A stretch of DNA of 41,310 nt from Apostichopus californicus (lineage: Eukaryota; Echinodermata; Holothuroidea; Aspidochirotida; Stichopodidae), in contig JAIPMN010000536.1 in NCBI GenBank assembly GCA_020650975.1, positions 1,516-42,825 on the forward strand. Direction: 5' to 3'. The translations under genes and the position numbers were made by a program. Under the pieces are notes generated by a model that saw only the letters and a list, made by a program, of their open reading frames with translations, did not search any database and had not been told where the DNA came from. Of the stretch, positions 23,039 to 34,237 are shown piece after piece; within the stretch, counting starts at the first letter, position 1, and every line of letters begins with the position of its first letter.

Positions 23039-24703
23039 CGACAACAGTGGACATGCGTTTCATATCGACCGGCTGAGATGTTGTGGTGTAGTTCAATAAA
23101 CTGCTTGTGTTTGGTTCACCAGACTGGTCCATTCCTAACGGTGGGGGCTGAGGTGACATCCCCTGTGACATAAAATTTGCATCTTCAACATCTCCACTTC
23201 CTCCCAGCAAGTCAAACGCTGGTTCATTGTTCACAGTCGGTGACTGGTTATCCACTGTTGGCAAGTTGGGCGCCTCGTGGAGCCGAGATATCGCTCCGGA
23301 GGTCATTGCACTTGTAAGAAAAGATTCATCCATCATGTCAGGGCTATTGGACATTAAGTGTCCACTTTCTGAGAGCAGCTGTTCATCATTGTAATTGATC
23401 ATACTTAACATGTGGTCTGGCATTGTTTTCAAACGGAGGGCAGGGCTACTGCTCTTCTGACCAACTGTTAGAGGACTACCATGGGAGATATCTGCCATGG
23501 ACATTGCAAGGTTCCCCGGTAAAGGATACTTATCTCCCGCAGTGATGCTTACTGCATCACTGAACGCTTGTTGTACGCTGCTGCTGGACTTGAGGATGTT
23601 ATTGTTATCGACTGATTCCCCAGCCATGCTCGATACCACCCTGACAGTCTCGTCTAACGACGGTTCCACGTCGCGTACCAACTGGCTGTTACGTACAAAT
23701 GGGGTCTGCTGAAGCTGCATTAACGATCTCGAAAAGTGCAGACCCTGAGGAAGCCCAAGTGAGCTGTACACATCGGCAGGAAATTGAGCCGGTTTCTCGC
23801 TGTCTCGGATGAGAGAGTACGATGCAAACGGGCTACTGCGCCCCTGGTTCAGGCCTGTCAACGACAGACCGGCGTAAGATGAAAAAGGATCCGCATTACG
23901 AAACTGAAAGCGTGCGTCTGGTAGAGCAGACTGCCAGTTAGCGGGAAGTCCCTGCTGTTGGGTGAGAAACTCCCTCCCTTGGTTTGGTCGTAAGTTCACC
24001 AAATGATTCGGAGGAAAGCTTTGACTGAAAAATTTGGAGTCGACATTTTGGCTCAGATTAAGAGGTTGCTGAGGCATTTGACCGCTATGTGGAGGAGGGG
24101 ACAGTTCCTGATGATTGAGGGCGACGTGCATTTGACCCGTATGATCGGTGATATGATGAGGCGTTGTAGGTGTCGATGGACCCGTCGAGTAATCCTGATG
24201 TTGCATGCTACCTACGCTGTTCAAATCTTGGTTACTCCCACTGTCGTCGGCGCCATTAAGTGATCCTTCTTGCTGGCCCATATGATCAACCCCCAGCTGA
24301 TCCATTCCGTCACCGACAGAGGAAACGTTACCACCCGCGTTGCTACGGTCTGCCAACTCCGCGAGGATGTCGTCCGTGTCAAGTGGAGATTGATCCAGGA
24401 GTGGCAGGCTGCGACTGCGTTGCACTGGACATGGCTGAGGGCCAGGTGGCATGGAGTTGTTGATGGGCACCATCGGGGGTGCTGGCAAGTGGGACGTAGG
24501 GGTACGATCGTCGTTTTTGGCGTTGCTGCTACTCCCGTTGTTGAGGAACTGAAGTGTAGACATATTGGATGGTGGAGGCATACTGTCTAACGATGTGCTG
24601 CGCTGTACCACTGCAGCACAAACTTCCCTTTTAGCTGAATTAAGTTCATCTAAAGTGTCCTCCATCCTGAAAGCCCTCTCCGACATAGGAACTTGAAATG
24701 AAT
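23039..24703 (-). CDS. large internal exon of a putative transcription regulator
   Basis: A 1,665-bp open exon of 554 full codons plus a split codon at each end. The 3' splice site is TTTGTTTCCTATTCCTATTGCAG just before 24703; the donor GTCG|GTGAGT follows 23039. The open frame continues 16-17 codons into the upstream intron, but the strong acceptor shows these are not coding. The protein has no folded domain that I recognise. It is rich in Ser, Pro, Gln, Asn and Met, with short acidic/hydrophobic patches (MEDTLDELN at residues 13-21 and TDDILAEL at 109-116 of the exon product, and FDLLGG near the end), as in transactivation domains. VQRSTSL (residues 32-38) and VQRSRSLPLL (93-102) both fit the hydrophobic-x-R-x-x-S-x-x-x-hydrophobic consensus of AMPK/SIK kinases; RSRSLP also fits the RSxSxP 14-3-3 mode-1 site. 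I infer a phosphorylation-regulated nuclear factor. I considered NFAT5-, CAMTA- and CRTC-like proteins, which also have long disordered activation regions, but saw no motif that decides. The phases (2 in, 1 out) allow the exon neither to start nor to end the gene. Confidence 0.9.
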
Positions 24704-26941
24704 CTGCAATAGGAATAGGAAACAAATCTTTTTTATGGAATAACTTATACAATTTTGTACCATATATTAAAAAAAAATAATTGGGAGGGTGGTGGGGGGG
24801 AGAGAGAGATTGTGTTCATGTGTTTTAGTGATACTGTTACCAACATATGTTCCTTGTTTTTATTAATGTCCATAGTTGTCAAGTACATATAAGCAATCAT
24901 CTCAGAGTGTGACAACCAATATGAGATCTTCCAATCAGCAGAATTTATGCCAAACTGCTGACCTAGTTACTGCTTACAGTACTTCCCCTCAATTTGCAAA
25001 TATTTGATGGAAGGAAGTTGTTGCTGCTTTATGAAAACTGCTCCTCAGCAACTTTCGCATATTGAGATATGTTCATAATATAGCTTTGGCTTGTCAGTTA
25101 TTTGCAAATCTGTTAAGTTTCAATGAAAGATCCAATGTTTTTCATGAGGGCAACGAACAAATTTTAGAATCCGATCAAGTATCCCCCTGTTTAATGGCGG
25201 TTACTGAACTTTACCAAAAAACATTCTATTACATCTTGATATTGTGGCCTAATTTCTTGGAAGCAAAGCTTCAGTTACAATTTAATTAGCCTAAAAACAT
25301 GGTTTTGTAAAAAAACCTGCAGACTCAAATTGATTACTCTCTGATCTTCTGCTTGTTCCATCTTTCATGTACGTCTCCTGTGAGTGTGTATGTAGTTGCC
25401 ATGGAAACAACCCTTTTCTTCCTTCTTCTCCACTCTGTTGTCTTTAGTTGTAAGACAGGGTTTAAACCTCAACAGTACTTAAAGGAGACACACATCCAAT
25501 CATCATCTTTAGCTTTATCTGACAAAGATCTCTGTGCAGAACAACTCGCCCAAAAACAGCTAAATAAAATTGTTGCTCCTACTTAGGAGATATCCTAGTT
25601 TAAAAGTGAACTCTGGAAGCTGTCATTTTGTAAACCGATGATGTCATAGTGCCACTAGCATCTGAAACCTTTTACTCTCTCCCTTTGTGTTTCTTTTCTT
25701 ATTTTCAAGCTAAAATGTTTGACAGTGTTAACGCTGAAACCGACGCCATCGGTTAGTCAGGTCGAGAGCTTCAACCTTGTCAATTTAGAGATTTCAAAAC
25801 ACATCTTCATTACAGAAATAAAACTGTGTAATAAATCAAGAAAGACATACCTTAAATGAAGCACATGTGGCTGAGTGATGTCATATTTAGACTTGATCAA
25901 GCCTTTAGACTTGTTCAAGTCTTCAGCCTTGTGTGTGAAGAACTTTTAATCTCTGATATCTCCTGAATAGAATTAGAGTTTTCATAGCAGTTTGGAGAAG
26001 TTGGTCATGACAGTCAACTCTATCACAGCATGGAGGTAAAACAGACCAGTTGTGATGGTGACGGTTTGTGTCTTTAGGGAATGAAAAACCCACAAAACTT
26101 TGGGTCAGGGGGCATTTTCTTAGGGAATGAAAAACCAAGAATGGGGTCTGGAAGGATTTCATTAAACCGTTTTGAAAAGTTGATGTCTGTTTTGAATCGT
26201 TTTCAGTCTTGAATCTATGGTTGATATGTTGCTGACAAATCCCTCACATAGTATACTGTAGATATGTACAAAAACCTTAAAACTTTCTCATTTGATGTTA
26301 TTACTGAAGCTATCTGCTATTTCATAAAATGTTCTTCTATGTTAATTTTTCCACTAAAGAAAGAGCCCAACTTGATCTCCAACCGCATTACCTCTACTCA
26401 GCCAATGATAAGTATGAAGATTGTGACCATTTTGGAGTACTGCACTCCAATCCTCTAAGTAATGCATGGAAGGCACATCTGGGTGACATTAATCTTCCCC
26501 TTCAAAGGTTAAAAAATAAAAACTTCTCATGTATTGAGTGCTCGTAATGTGAATTACCATGCAGGGTGAATGGATATCTACAAATGAATGTCAACACAAC
26601 ATCACCACACTGTGCACAACTAGCAGCACAGTGTATAAGCTTTTAAAAATTCCTCTTTCCATTGTTAAAATGCCATTGTCAAATGAATAATCGAAACAAC
26701 CCTGTCCAGCTATTCTGCTGTTGAGTTGTGCACTGAAGTGTGTAAGATCTGTCTGTTATAAGTATAACTATGGCTATTCACCATGATCAGGTGAATTGCA
26801 CCACAATTGGTGACTGTGTGTGTGTGTGTCTGTGTACACAAAGTATTCACCAGGACAGGAAATGAGCATATAAAAGAATAACAGAGCAAATCATACTTGA
26901 TTGATGTTAGTTTAATGGTTCAATACAGCTTTTTCCAGTAA
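24704..26941 (-). other. intron upstream of the large exon; no further exon recognised
   Basis: Begins (minus strand) with the polypyrimidine tract and AG of the large exon. Contains a G-rich tract (24783..24800), a direct repeat TTAGGGAATGAAAAACC (26074..26090 and 26120..26136), a short TTTAGACTTG(A/T)TCAAG tandem near 25900 and a (TG)n run (26815..26829). Open frames of 60-80 codons here lack domain or splice support. Confidence 0.5.
26815..26829. repeat. (TG)n microsatellite
   Basis: Short uninterrupted TG run. Confidence 0.85.
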
Positions 26942-27193
26942 TTGTTAATTCCTGCACTACAGAATTTTCAGGATCAAATCACTGTGGATGGTGAGAGGGT
27001 GGACTCTGTTAACTATGCCAACATTGTACTTAAAGGTCACCATATACTAAGGGCAAACAAAACAGGGCATGTACTTATACTGCACACTAATAAACAGCCC
27101 CCAAAACTCCCTTCCCTACAAGAAAAGGATACTTATCAGGCTGGAAAAGATCGTTGGAAGTCTAGAACTCCTATAAGGAACCTTCTAGCGTAA
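26942..27193 (+). other. unassigned open frame, 83 codons
   Basis: An uninterrupted plus-strand frame with a mixed protein-like composition, including YANIVLKGHHILRANKTGHV and a basic C-terminal part ending at TAA just before a family A repeat. No domain recognised. Its immediate neighbourhood to the repeat suggests it might be a fragment of a mobile element, but this is inference. It may be chance. Confidence 0.2.
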
Positions 27194-27204
27194 TAATCCA
27201 AGGT

Positions 27205-27401
27205 ATTCCGGGCGAAATCGAAGAAAAAATTTTTCCAATACGAAAACGTGTTCTGACACTTTGGTTGGTAAAATATGTAGGAGGAGGTCACTGAAGGTCA
27301 GTGAGGGTGCACAGTGTTAAAAGATTACCAGGGCATACTAGACACGGTAGAATGCGGTGCTAAGGTTGTGGGGAGACAGGTAAGCGGGGAGTGAAGTAAA
27401 T
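27205..27401 (+). repeat. dispersed repeat family A, near-intact copy
   Basis: Runs from ATTCCGGGCGAAATCGAAG to GTGAAGTAAAT. From the GGAGGTCACTG motif to GACAGGTAAGCG, about 104 bp, it differs from the copy at 40.7 kb at only three positions that I count. The donor motif GACAGGTAAG is intact at 27375..27384. Confidence 0.85.
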
Positions 27402-27418
27402 AAAATGGGTTTGACCCG

Positions 27419-27446
27419 TTTCGATCTTAGCAGGATCTTCTTCAGA
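27419..27446 (+). repeat. 28-bp inverted repeat, left arm
   Basis: TTTCGATCTTAGCAGGATC... pairs with 27646..27673 at 26 of 28 positions. The spacer is 199 bp. The arm begins 18 bases after a family A copy. It could be terminal inverted repeats of a small non-autonomous element. Confidence 0.75.
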
Positions 27447-27645
27447 GGCTATAACTGACACAAAAACAAAAACATACTACAGTAAGAGGACATTAAGAGA
27501 CACAGATGGACGGAGAGACAGTTAAATTGGACAAATGAGCAATGAATAGAGCAAAAACAGACACAACAACGAAGAGGTAAGATGAAAGGGAAAGAGCGAT
27601 GAGAGGACTAAGGGCTATGGCTGCTGTTTTTGTTCCAGTGTAGCA

Positions 27646-27673
27646 TCTAAAGAAGATCCTGCTAAGATTGAAA
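27646..27673 (-). repeat. 28-bp inverted repeat, right arm
   Basis: TCTAAAGAAGATCCTGCTAAG..., inverted partner of 27419..27446. The only differences are A/G and T/C changes. Confidence 0.75.
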
Positions 27674-27759
27674 TGTCAGGCTCTCTACATTTTACATCTT
27701 TACCTACACAGGCTTTGCTCAGTAGATATTGTAAGCAGTTTGCTGACAGCTTTTTCTCA

Positions 27760-27785
27760 CTCTCTCTCTCTCTCTCTCTCTCTCT
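27760..27785. repeat. (CT)n microsatellite
   Basis: Uninterrupted CT run of about 13 units. Confidence 0.95.
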
Positions 27786-28330
27786 TTGTTAAAATAAATT
27801 TGCCAAAAAAAAGGCCAAAAGGCTTTCATAGTGATTCCTTGCCCATAGCAAATATGTTTTAGGTACTGTGGTTTCAAATTGACACTTCATCGTGAAGTTA
27901 TTGCATTTAAAAATGGGTTGGCTGATTTATATCACTCAATGTTTTAATGTTTTAAATCATTGATTTTAATTCACATATTTGAATCATTTACACATCTGGT
28001 CAAAAAAATGAGGAAGAAACTTAGAACAGAGATAGTTCTTTACTTTCCGAGATCTTTGGTTTCAAATGTTAAAAACTTGCAGAAGGATAAAAGAAATGAT
28101 ACAAATTAATGTTATTATGGACAAGCAACTTTACAGGACGGCCAATTAGCATCACCTTTTCCACCTTGAAGTCTTCATCATAATCATCAGATTTAATAGT
28201 CAATTTCAACATTTTCCCAGTCACTTTTGAGATCATATTTTTCATATAATATGTTCCAACATGAAAATTAATCAGATGTGGCAGCAACAGGACAAGTACT
28301 AATAATACCTGCTGTGAGGGCCTAAAGGTA
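27786..28330. other. non-coding stretch with one protein-like frame
   Basis: A minus-strand frame (28069..28362, 97 codons) has a Lys/Asp-rich middle (MLKLTIKSDDYDEDFKVEKV). Candidate donors (AAG|GTGGAA or AAG|GTGATG) occur inside it, but no clear acceptor pairs with them. I cannot decide whether it is an exon of the minus-strand gene or chance. Confidence 0.3.
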
Positions 28331-28537
28331 CAGTTGATTACAATAAGCTTCAGTGAAATCACTCTGCAATTCAGGCTTCAGTACTCCAGTTAATTGCAAG
28401 TATGAAACTTGGTGTTCTGAGTTGTTAGCATATACTGTATATTGTAGTCAGAACTGTGGCCTGTTGACCACAATAAGCTTCACTGATGTTCTGGGTTGTT
28501 GGAATATACTGTTTATTGTAACTGGGAACTGTGGCTC
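28331..28537 (+). repeat. 74-bp imperfect tandem repeat
   Basis: TGTTCTGAGTTGTTAGCATA at 28413 recurs as TGTTCTGGGTTGTTGGAATA at 28487, each followed by TACTGT-TATTGTA and GAACTGTGGC. ACAATAAGCTTCAGTGA (28340) recurs as ACAATAAGCTTCACTGA (28470). Confidence 0.65.
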
Positions 28538-28784
28538 AAATATAATCTTGTCAAGGATAGAACAGACATCAATTTAAGTGTAAAGAAGTGTATAATACTG
28601 TAGCTTAATTGTGATTAAAGGTTTGGTATATCTCAATAAGTAGTGCAAAGTTACAGTAGCAACAGAGTTACATCTGTGTCCCTCTTGGCTTCAATGCTTT
28701 TTGAATAGAAATGTCTAAAACACCAACTAACGTTACTCAAGCTGTTAGCTTTGTGATTCCTTGCCATACAATTTGATATATCGT

Positions 28785-28985
28785 GTATACAAAGCTATCA
28801 CCACTTGACCTCTGGTGACCTCAAATGACCTTTGCCCTCCACCAAACACAATAGGGTCCTTCTACTCAACATTGGGCACCAACACGCCAAGTATTAAATA
28901 CATTACTGTTTCCCTGCTTGAGATATCGTGTTCACAAGGTTTTCAGTTTGCGCTCTGGTGACCCCAAGGTCACACTACAAGTGTA
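28785..28985 (+). repeat. TGACCT-type dispersed repeat copy
   Basis: TTGACCTCTGGTGACCTCAA, ATGACCTTTGCCCTCCACCAAA, CAATAGGGTCCTTCTACTCAA and GGGCACCAACACGCCAAG, then CTTGAGATATCGTGTTCACAAGG starting a second unit. This is the best-preserved unit order in the window. The DR1 core at 28826..28838 has one substitution (TGACCTTTGCCCT). Confidence 0.8.
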
Positions 28986-28989
28986 CTAT

Positions 28990-30639
28990 GATAAATTTCA
29001 AATCTTCATATTTCCGGTATCTCAGATAAAAGATAAAAGACAGATAAAAGCTCAGCATTTTTGCATTGTGCTGTGAAATTGAACAATTACTACCGACTAG
29101 TGCTCAAACAAAGACTACAAATTAATCAAAGTCTGAAAAGATTTTTCTTGCTTTTTTCAACATCTGAGCATCAATTAATGACTAATAAATGAATACTTTC
29201 CATACAAATGGTTTCATCTCCAACACCTTTCATTATATTAAGCATGTGCACCAGCAATTCAGCAAATTCTCAGGGAATAATGAAGTGTTAACATTTGTGT
29301 GTAGCAGTTTGGAAGGCTCTGAATTTTGTACCTCATAAAATACATTTCCTGTGTAAAAAGCTCTGCGAAACATAGTTGGATTTTGTATAGTATTCTGACT
29401 ATTTTGCATAATATTTTGCGATGAGATACTGGATAGGTTATTCCCCGTTTCTGTTTAAATTTCTCTACATTCATTCAAATGGACTCGTAAAAGTAACTAC
29501 ATACTTTTCTGACATTCAGAGCCCTCATTCAAATTTACCAAAATTTACCAAAAATGAATACAAAAAGCTGCACAGGAACAATTTATCAGAGCAGAAGTGT
29601 TTCAGCGGAAACAATAAACCAGCAAGACTGGATTTTCAGTACACACAGTAATGTCTAGTGTACATGAGGAAGTAATTCTTACTTTCAATGTTGAATGCTT
29701 AGAAAATGTGTACACTATGAACTTTGAAAATATGAAAATATGAACTTTATACATACCACAGAAACTGGGTAGAATTTGCAAACTACAGACAGGGGAGAGG
29801 GAGGGAGGGAGGGAGAAAGAATGAAACAACCCCATAGTTGAAAATTGAAGCACCCCCCCTCCATGTTTATAGCATCAATGAGCATGCAATGATAGTAAAC
29901 AGACAAATTATAAGAGTGTAGTTTGAATCTACTGTATTTTTTTATATTTATAGCGTGCAAACATATATCACAGTGCACCAATTTATCAAAGTAGGATAAT
30001 CAAACACAGTAATAATTGACATAGGAAAGCATATATTAATTTGACATACTTCACACAAAGATGGATTCCTCTGACAAGAACTTTTCAAAACATTTTATGC
30101 GTCTATACTCTATACAAGTAGTGTGTCAACATATATTTAGCAGTCACACGCAAGAACAATGCTTGCCAAATTATAATATCATCAAATTATTGCCAACTTG
30201 CAATAATTTGCTCGATGCTATGATGCTATCTGTAGGATTATTTATGTAGGCACTGTTTGTTTTGATTTTCTAGTGCATTGAATTATATTGAGGCATAGTT
30301 TGCGCTACTTGAACAGGCTTGGTTAAAGGAATATTCTGGTGGCTGAATTTGATTGCTTGATCAAAAATAGTGGTAATTGTCTGCGTCGTTACTGTAGGTC
30401 AAAACAGCATCCTTATAGCACTTTGCATGGCAAAGATAAGAATTTTACGAATTTGGTGGTATTTTGTGAATGCATCTTGGGGTCAGCTGAGTGAATAATG
30501 TCATCACAGGTATTCAGATGAAAATCTTTGTTTTTTGTTATCTTATCGCTCCCACATTGTAGTTCCTTTTCCAGTTGGGCCATATACAGCTATGTCAGTT
30601 GCCATAGCAACAGTTGCCATGGTAATGATTAATATTCCT
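28990..30639. other. non-coding stretch, no gene seen
   Basis: Contains short direct repeats (AGATAAA near 29023..29046, AAATTTACC twice near 29534) and a GGGA microsatellite (29791..29815). Open frames are short and overlap on both strands. Confidence 0.45.
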
Positions 30640-30719
30640 GGGTAGCTACTCTCAGGGGTCAAGCATGGTGGGGTACCCCAGTATGACCAGATGTCCATGA
30701 CTGAGGGAGGGGTCAAAAC

Positions 30720-30775
30720 GTGTATGTGTGGGTGAGTGTGTGTGTGTGGGTGTATCAGTGTGTGTGGGTGTCCAA
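30720..30775. repeat. interrupted (TG)n microsatellite
   Basis: TGTGTG runs interrupted by GGG and CAG, directly preceding the 287-bp tandem repeat. Confidence 0.85.
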
Positions 30776-30780
30776 CTTTG

Positions 30781-31425
30781 TGTCAAAGACACCTAAACGG
30801 CACGACCCATTTTTCTTCAAACTTGGTGAGAAGGTACCCCAGGGTGAACCCTTGTCTCGCAGACCACTGGAACCAAAGGTTAAAGGTCAAAAGTAAAATT
30901 TAGTACAAATGAATTTTTGCTCTAAATCTGAGGGGAAACAGAGAATTGACATGGAACCTTCACAGGTATCATGGAAATTTCAAGTCCTATCAAAATATGG
31001 GGTTGCCAAGGGAAACGAGGTCAATCATGTGTTTAAGGTAAAATGTATGTTTTAATCGCAATATTGTGTCAAAAACTCCTCTTAAACAGCTGAACCGTTT
31101 TTCTTCAAACTTGGTGGGAAGGTACCCCAGGGTGAACCCTTGTCTCGCAGACCACTGGAACCAAAGGTTAAATGTCAGAAATAAAATTTAGTACAAATTA
31201 ATTTTTGCTCTAAATCCGAGGGTGAACCCTGTTGTCTGGCAGACCCTGGAACTAAAGGTCAGAGGTAAAATTTAGTGCAAATCATACTATTGCAATAACT
31301 CCAAGGGAAAACACTGAATTGACATGGAACCTTCACAGGTATCATGGTAGTGTCAAATACTATTAAAATATGTGGTTGCCATGGGAACCGAGGTCAATGG
31401 TAACATGGCTAAATGTCAAATGTAT
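30781..31425 (+). repeat. 287-bp tandem repeat, two units
   Basis: Unit 1 starts TGTCAAAGACACC (30781) and unit 2 starts TGTCAAAAACTCC (about 31067). Both contain TTTTTCTTCAAACTTGGTG, GGTACCCCAGGGTGAACCC, TCGCAGACCACTGGAACC, ATTGACATGGAACCTTCACA and GGTTGCCA-GGGAA. Unit 2 has an extra internal duplication of the GGGTGAACCCT...ATTTAGTGCAAAT part (about 31217..31281). I associate this repeat type with marine invertebrate genomes but cannot name it. Confidence 0.8.
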
Positions 31426-32838
31426 ATTTTATACTGGTGCCCCATCCTTAGAAGCATGCCTAGTGAAATGAGGAGCATAAACCTAGTCTAGATATTTAAC
31501 CTAGATCTAGCTTAAGCTGCACTAGCCTGAACCTAACTATTATGTTAGGCCTGGACAAATGATTAATTCAACTAGGCTACCAAGTACAATATTGTGCCTG
31601 GCCTGGTCCAGTTATCTGTGAAAACTTGGCTTATTTGACGTGCTTTGGAATTTTCAAAAATTTCTACGTGCCACACAGGGTTAGAAACGACCTAGCATAT
31701 TACTTGTAAACGTGTGCGTGAGTACGCCCAGACACGTAGCCTAAGTATATTCCCTGTTTCTAAGCTGCAAGAGGACAAAGTTGGCTTAGTCTATGTATTA
31801 TTACCTTCACACGACATTAGAATTCCACTGATTGACAAAGAGTGGTAATCTTCCTAATGTAGTATAAATGGACAAGAAAAAGGAGAATTTTACAATGATA
31901 TTATCAGTTAGAAGTATGATTCTGGAGTCAGGACTTCCAGCCTAGTTTTGTTCCGTGTAGGGTTCACAAAAGAATATAATCATGTAAACTTCAAAAACGG
32001 TACTGCCAGATTGCATCTAGCTAATGGAGAAATGGGTTCACTTTGAAAATAGTGTTTGCTGGCGATGAGATATGCTACTCCGTGGATTGCCCTCTTATTT
32101 CTAATATTTATTCATGGAGGAAAACAGTACATTGTAAAAAGAAATACTTGCATTTGATAAAATTCAACCCAAATAGAGCCTTGACAGCTTAGCAAGCACT
32201 TCAAAAGTATCAGGTATCAAGGATAAATCAACTAAGAAGATCATAATTGAAAGTTTTTGGAAGCTTTGGAAAAACATTTGCCGATATGAAATCACAGACT
32301 ACTAATTACTGAGCCAGTCCAGGGAAGAATCAATGGTGTAACCAGTCAAAATAGGTCACAATCAACCAACCAACCAACCATAGATTGTCTTAGGGACAGT
32401 ATTACAGCTAACCATGTAGAATAATTTTTCTAGCATAGTGACGTGTCACTTTGTCTGTCACCAGAACATCACTCAACAGCAGAGCAGGAAAAAAGAGACG
32501 TAGTACCTGCTGTCGTTATTATAAAGTGACGACAGCAAGATCCTAAGAAATATAAATTAAACATCTGGTCACACTAATACAAAATGGACGAGAAGCTCAC
32601 TAAAAATTAATCTTTCCATATCTGTCAATGGCCTATGAGAAACATGGAGTTTCCATTGACTTCATGTAGACTCAGCTCACTTTTGGCGGCATTTGTCAAC
32701 CAATGTCGTTGCGAGTGGTTTACTTGGTCATTCCGTATTGAACATACTGTACCTCACCCTTCTATCTCTGATCTCATAAGTACAAGAAGAAATGTACAAC
32801 TGTGAGTATTTAAGTAAGCCTTACCAATAGTTTTGTGT
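31426..32838. other. non-coding stretch, no gene seen
   Basis: Includes an AACC tetranucleotide run (32363..32380). Nothing else recognised. Confidence 0.45.
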
Positions 32839-34237
32839 CAATATCGCCAATATCAGATTAGCGGCCCGATAAAGATATCGATATTTGCAAACAGCCAGTT
32901 GGTAGGTCAACTTTGACTTAATTCATTACTACATAAAGTATCAAAATTATAATCTATTATCTTAATTAAGTTATTATAATTTGCACAACTCACAAACAAT
33001 AACCACATGTTTAACTTTCATTTGTGGAATCCTATAAGTAAATTAATCCCCCCCCCACCCCAAGAAACCATGTGTGCATTCTAGAACACATGAAACTGCG
33101 TGCTAGCATTTTTTTTTTTTTAAACACAAGCCTATCCATCCTGTTACTTCTGTCATAAGATTTGTTACTGTTTGACCAACTATGAACAACACTTAGGCTG
33201 CAAGTCTTATACAAACTGATATCAAATAGAGCCACAAATTTCTTAGGAAAAGTGTTAACAGATGACACTGTGCGATGAATAAATCTGATTTCATGTAGAA
33301 GAGACATTAGCATATAATGGCTAAGAATTTTACTACCCCTTGCGTTTACCAGAACCAAAACGAAAACATTTTTAACAATTTTTAAATTTCCGAAAAAATT
33401 ATATCCTACCATTATGTGGCTATACTAACAACTAAGCCTAGCCACAATTAGCAAGTGTTTCATATTTGAAATATTTCGTAAACCAATCGGCACCAAAATA
33501 TACTAAAATAGTATCCTTCCATCGGTCATTGGTTTTTAACAAACTGCATCCATGATACAATGTTTGGAATGATTTAGTATGGGGATTCCCTGATTCCCTG
33601 TGTTATGACTTTCATTCTCAGTGGACTCGTGGAGCCTCAGAAGCACTGTGCAAGTTAGTGTGATAGGCTACTACTGTAGCTACATTGTTTATCAAATGTT
33701 TTTCAACGTCACATAAGTTACTTCTTACGTTTACATTTGACCGTGGTGCATTGTTTGCATTGCGTAGGTCTGAATATGCCATGTTTACAACTCTGAATGT
33801 GCAAAAAGTTTCTTGGATTCTTGCCAAGAATATTTGCAAGGGCAAAACAGGTTTTAACTATGTTGTGTTCACTTATATACTAAGGCGGCCAGACTGGTGA
33901 AATTTTACTTTAACGCGACAGAGACCGCAATGTACTTAACGTTAAGTGGCCTGACAGGTCTCTTTACAGATCATTGCCGGTAAATATTTTTTCAGAACTT
34001 TCAGTTGATCGGCATATTGACCAGTGGCTAATATTCACAATCGAAACCGAGGCTAAAGAAATGGGGTTGTTAGAACAGATTAAAACATCATCGCAAGTAA
34101 CTGAATAAGAAATTGCTTTGTTGTGAGAAAAAAATGTTCAATATCAGTTTTGCAGTTTATGGCAATGACACTGATATGCCGCAGATATTGCGAATATCGG
34201 CAAATACCGATATCGCAGACGATTATCAGCGCAATAC
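32839..34237. mobile_element. possible non-autonomous DNA element with diverged inverted ends
   Basis: The left end carries CGATAAAGATATCGATATTTGC (32867..32888) and the right end GCAAATACCGATATCGC (34200..34216). These inverted segments match at 14 of 15 positions in their core and both sit in TATCG-rich sequence. The enclosed 1.4 kb includes a 126-codon minus frame (33032..33412) without a recognised domain. TATCG-rich ends occur in some DNA transposon families, but I see no transposase and no clear target-site duplication, so this is tentative. Confidence 0.3.

Noticed and set aside
24704..24752. Upstream extension of the large exon to a methionine at 24752
   Set aside because: A strong polypyrimidine tract and TTGCAG acceptor precede codon 1 of the exon product, so these 16-17 codons are best read as intron.
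33032..33412. 126-codon minus-strand frame as a protein gene
   Set aside because: It spans a poly-T/A run (Lys run) and a C-rich tract (Gly run) and has no recognisable domain.
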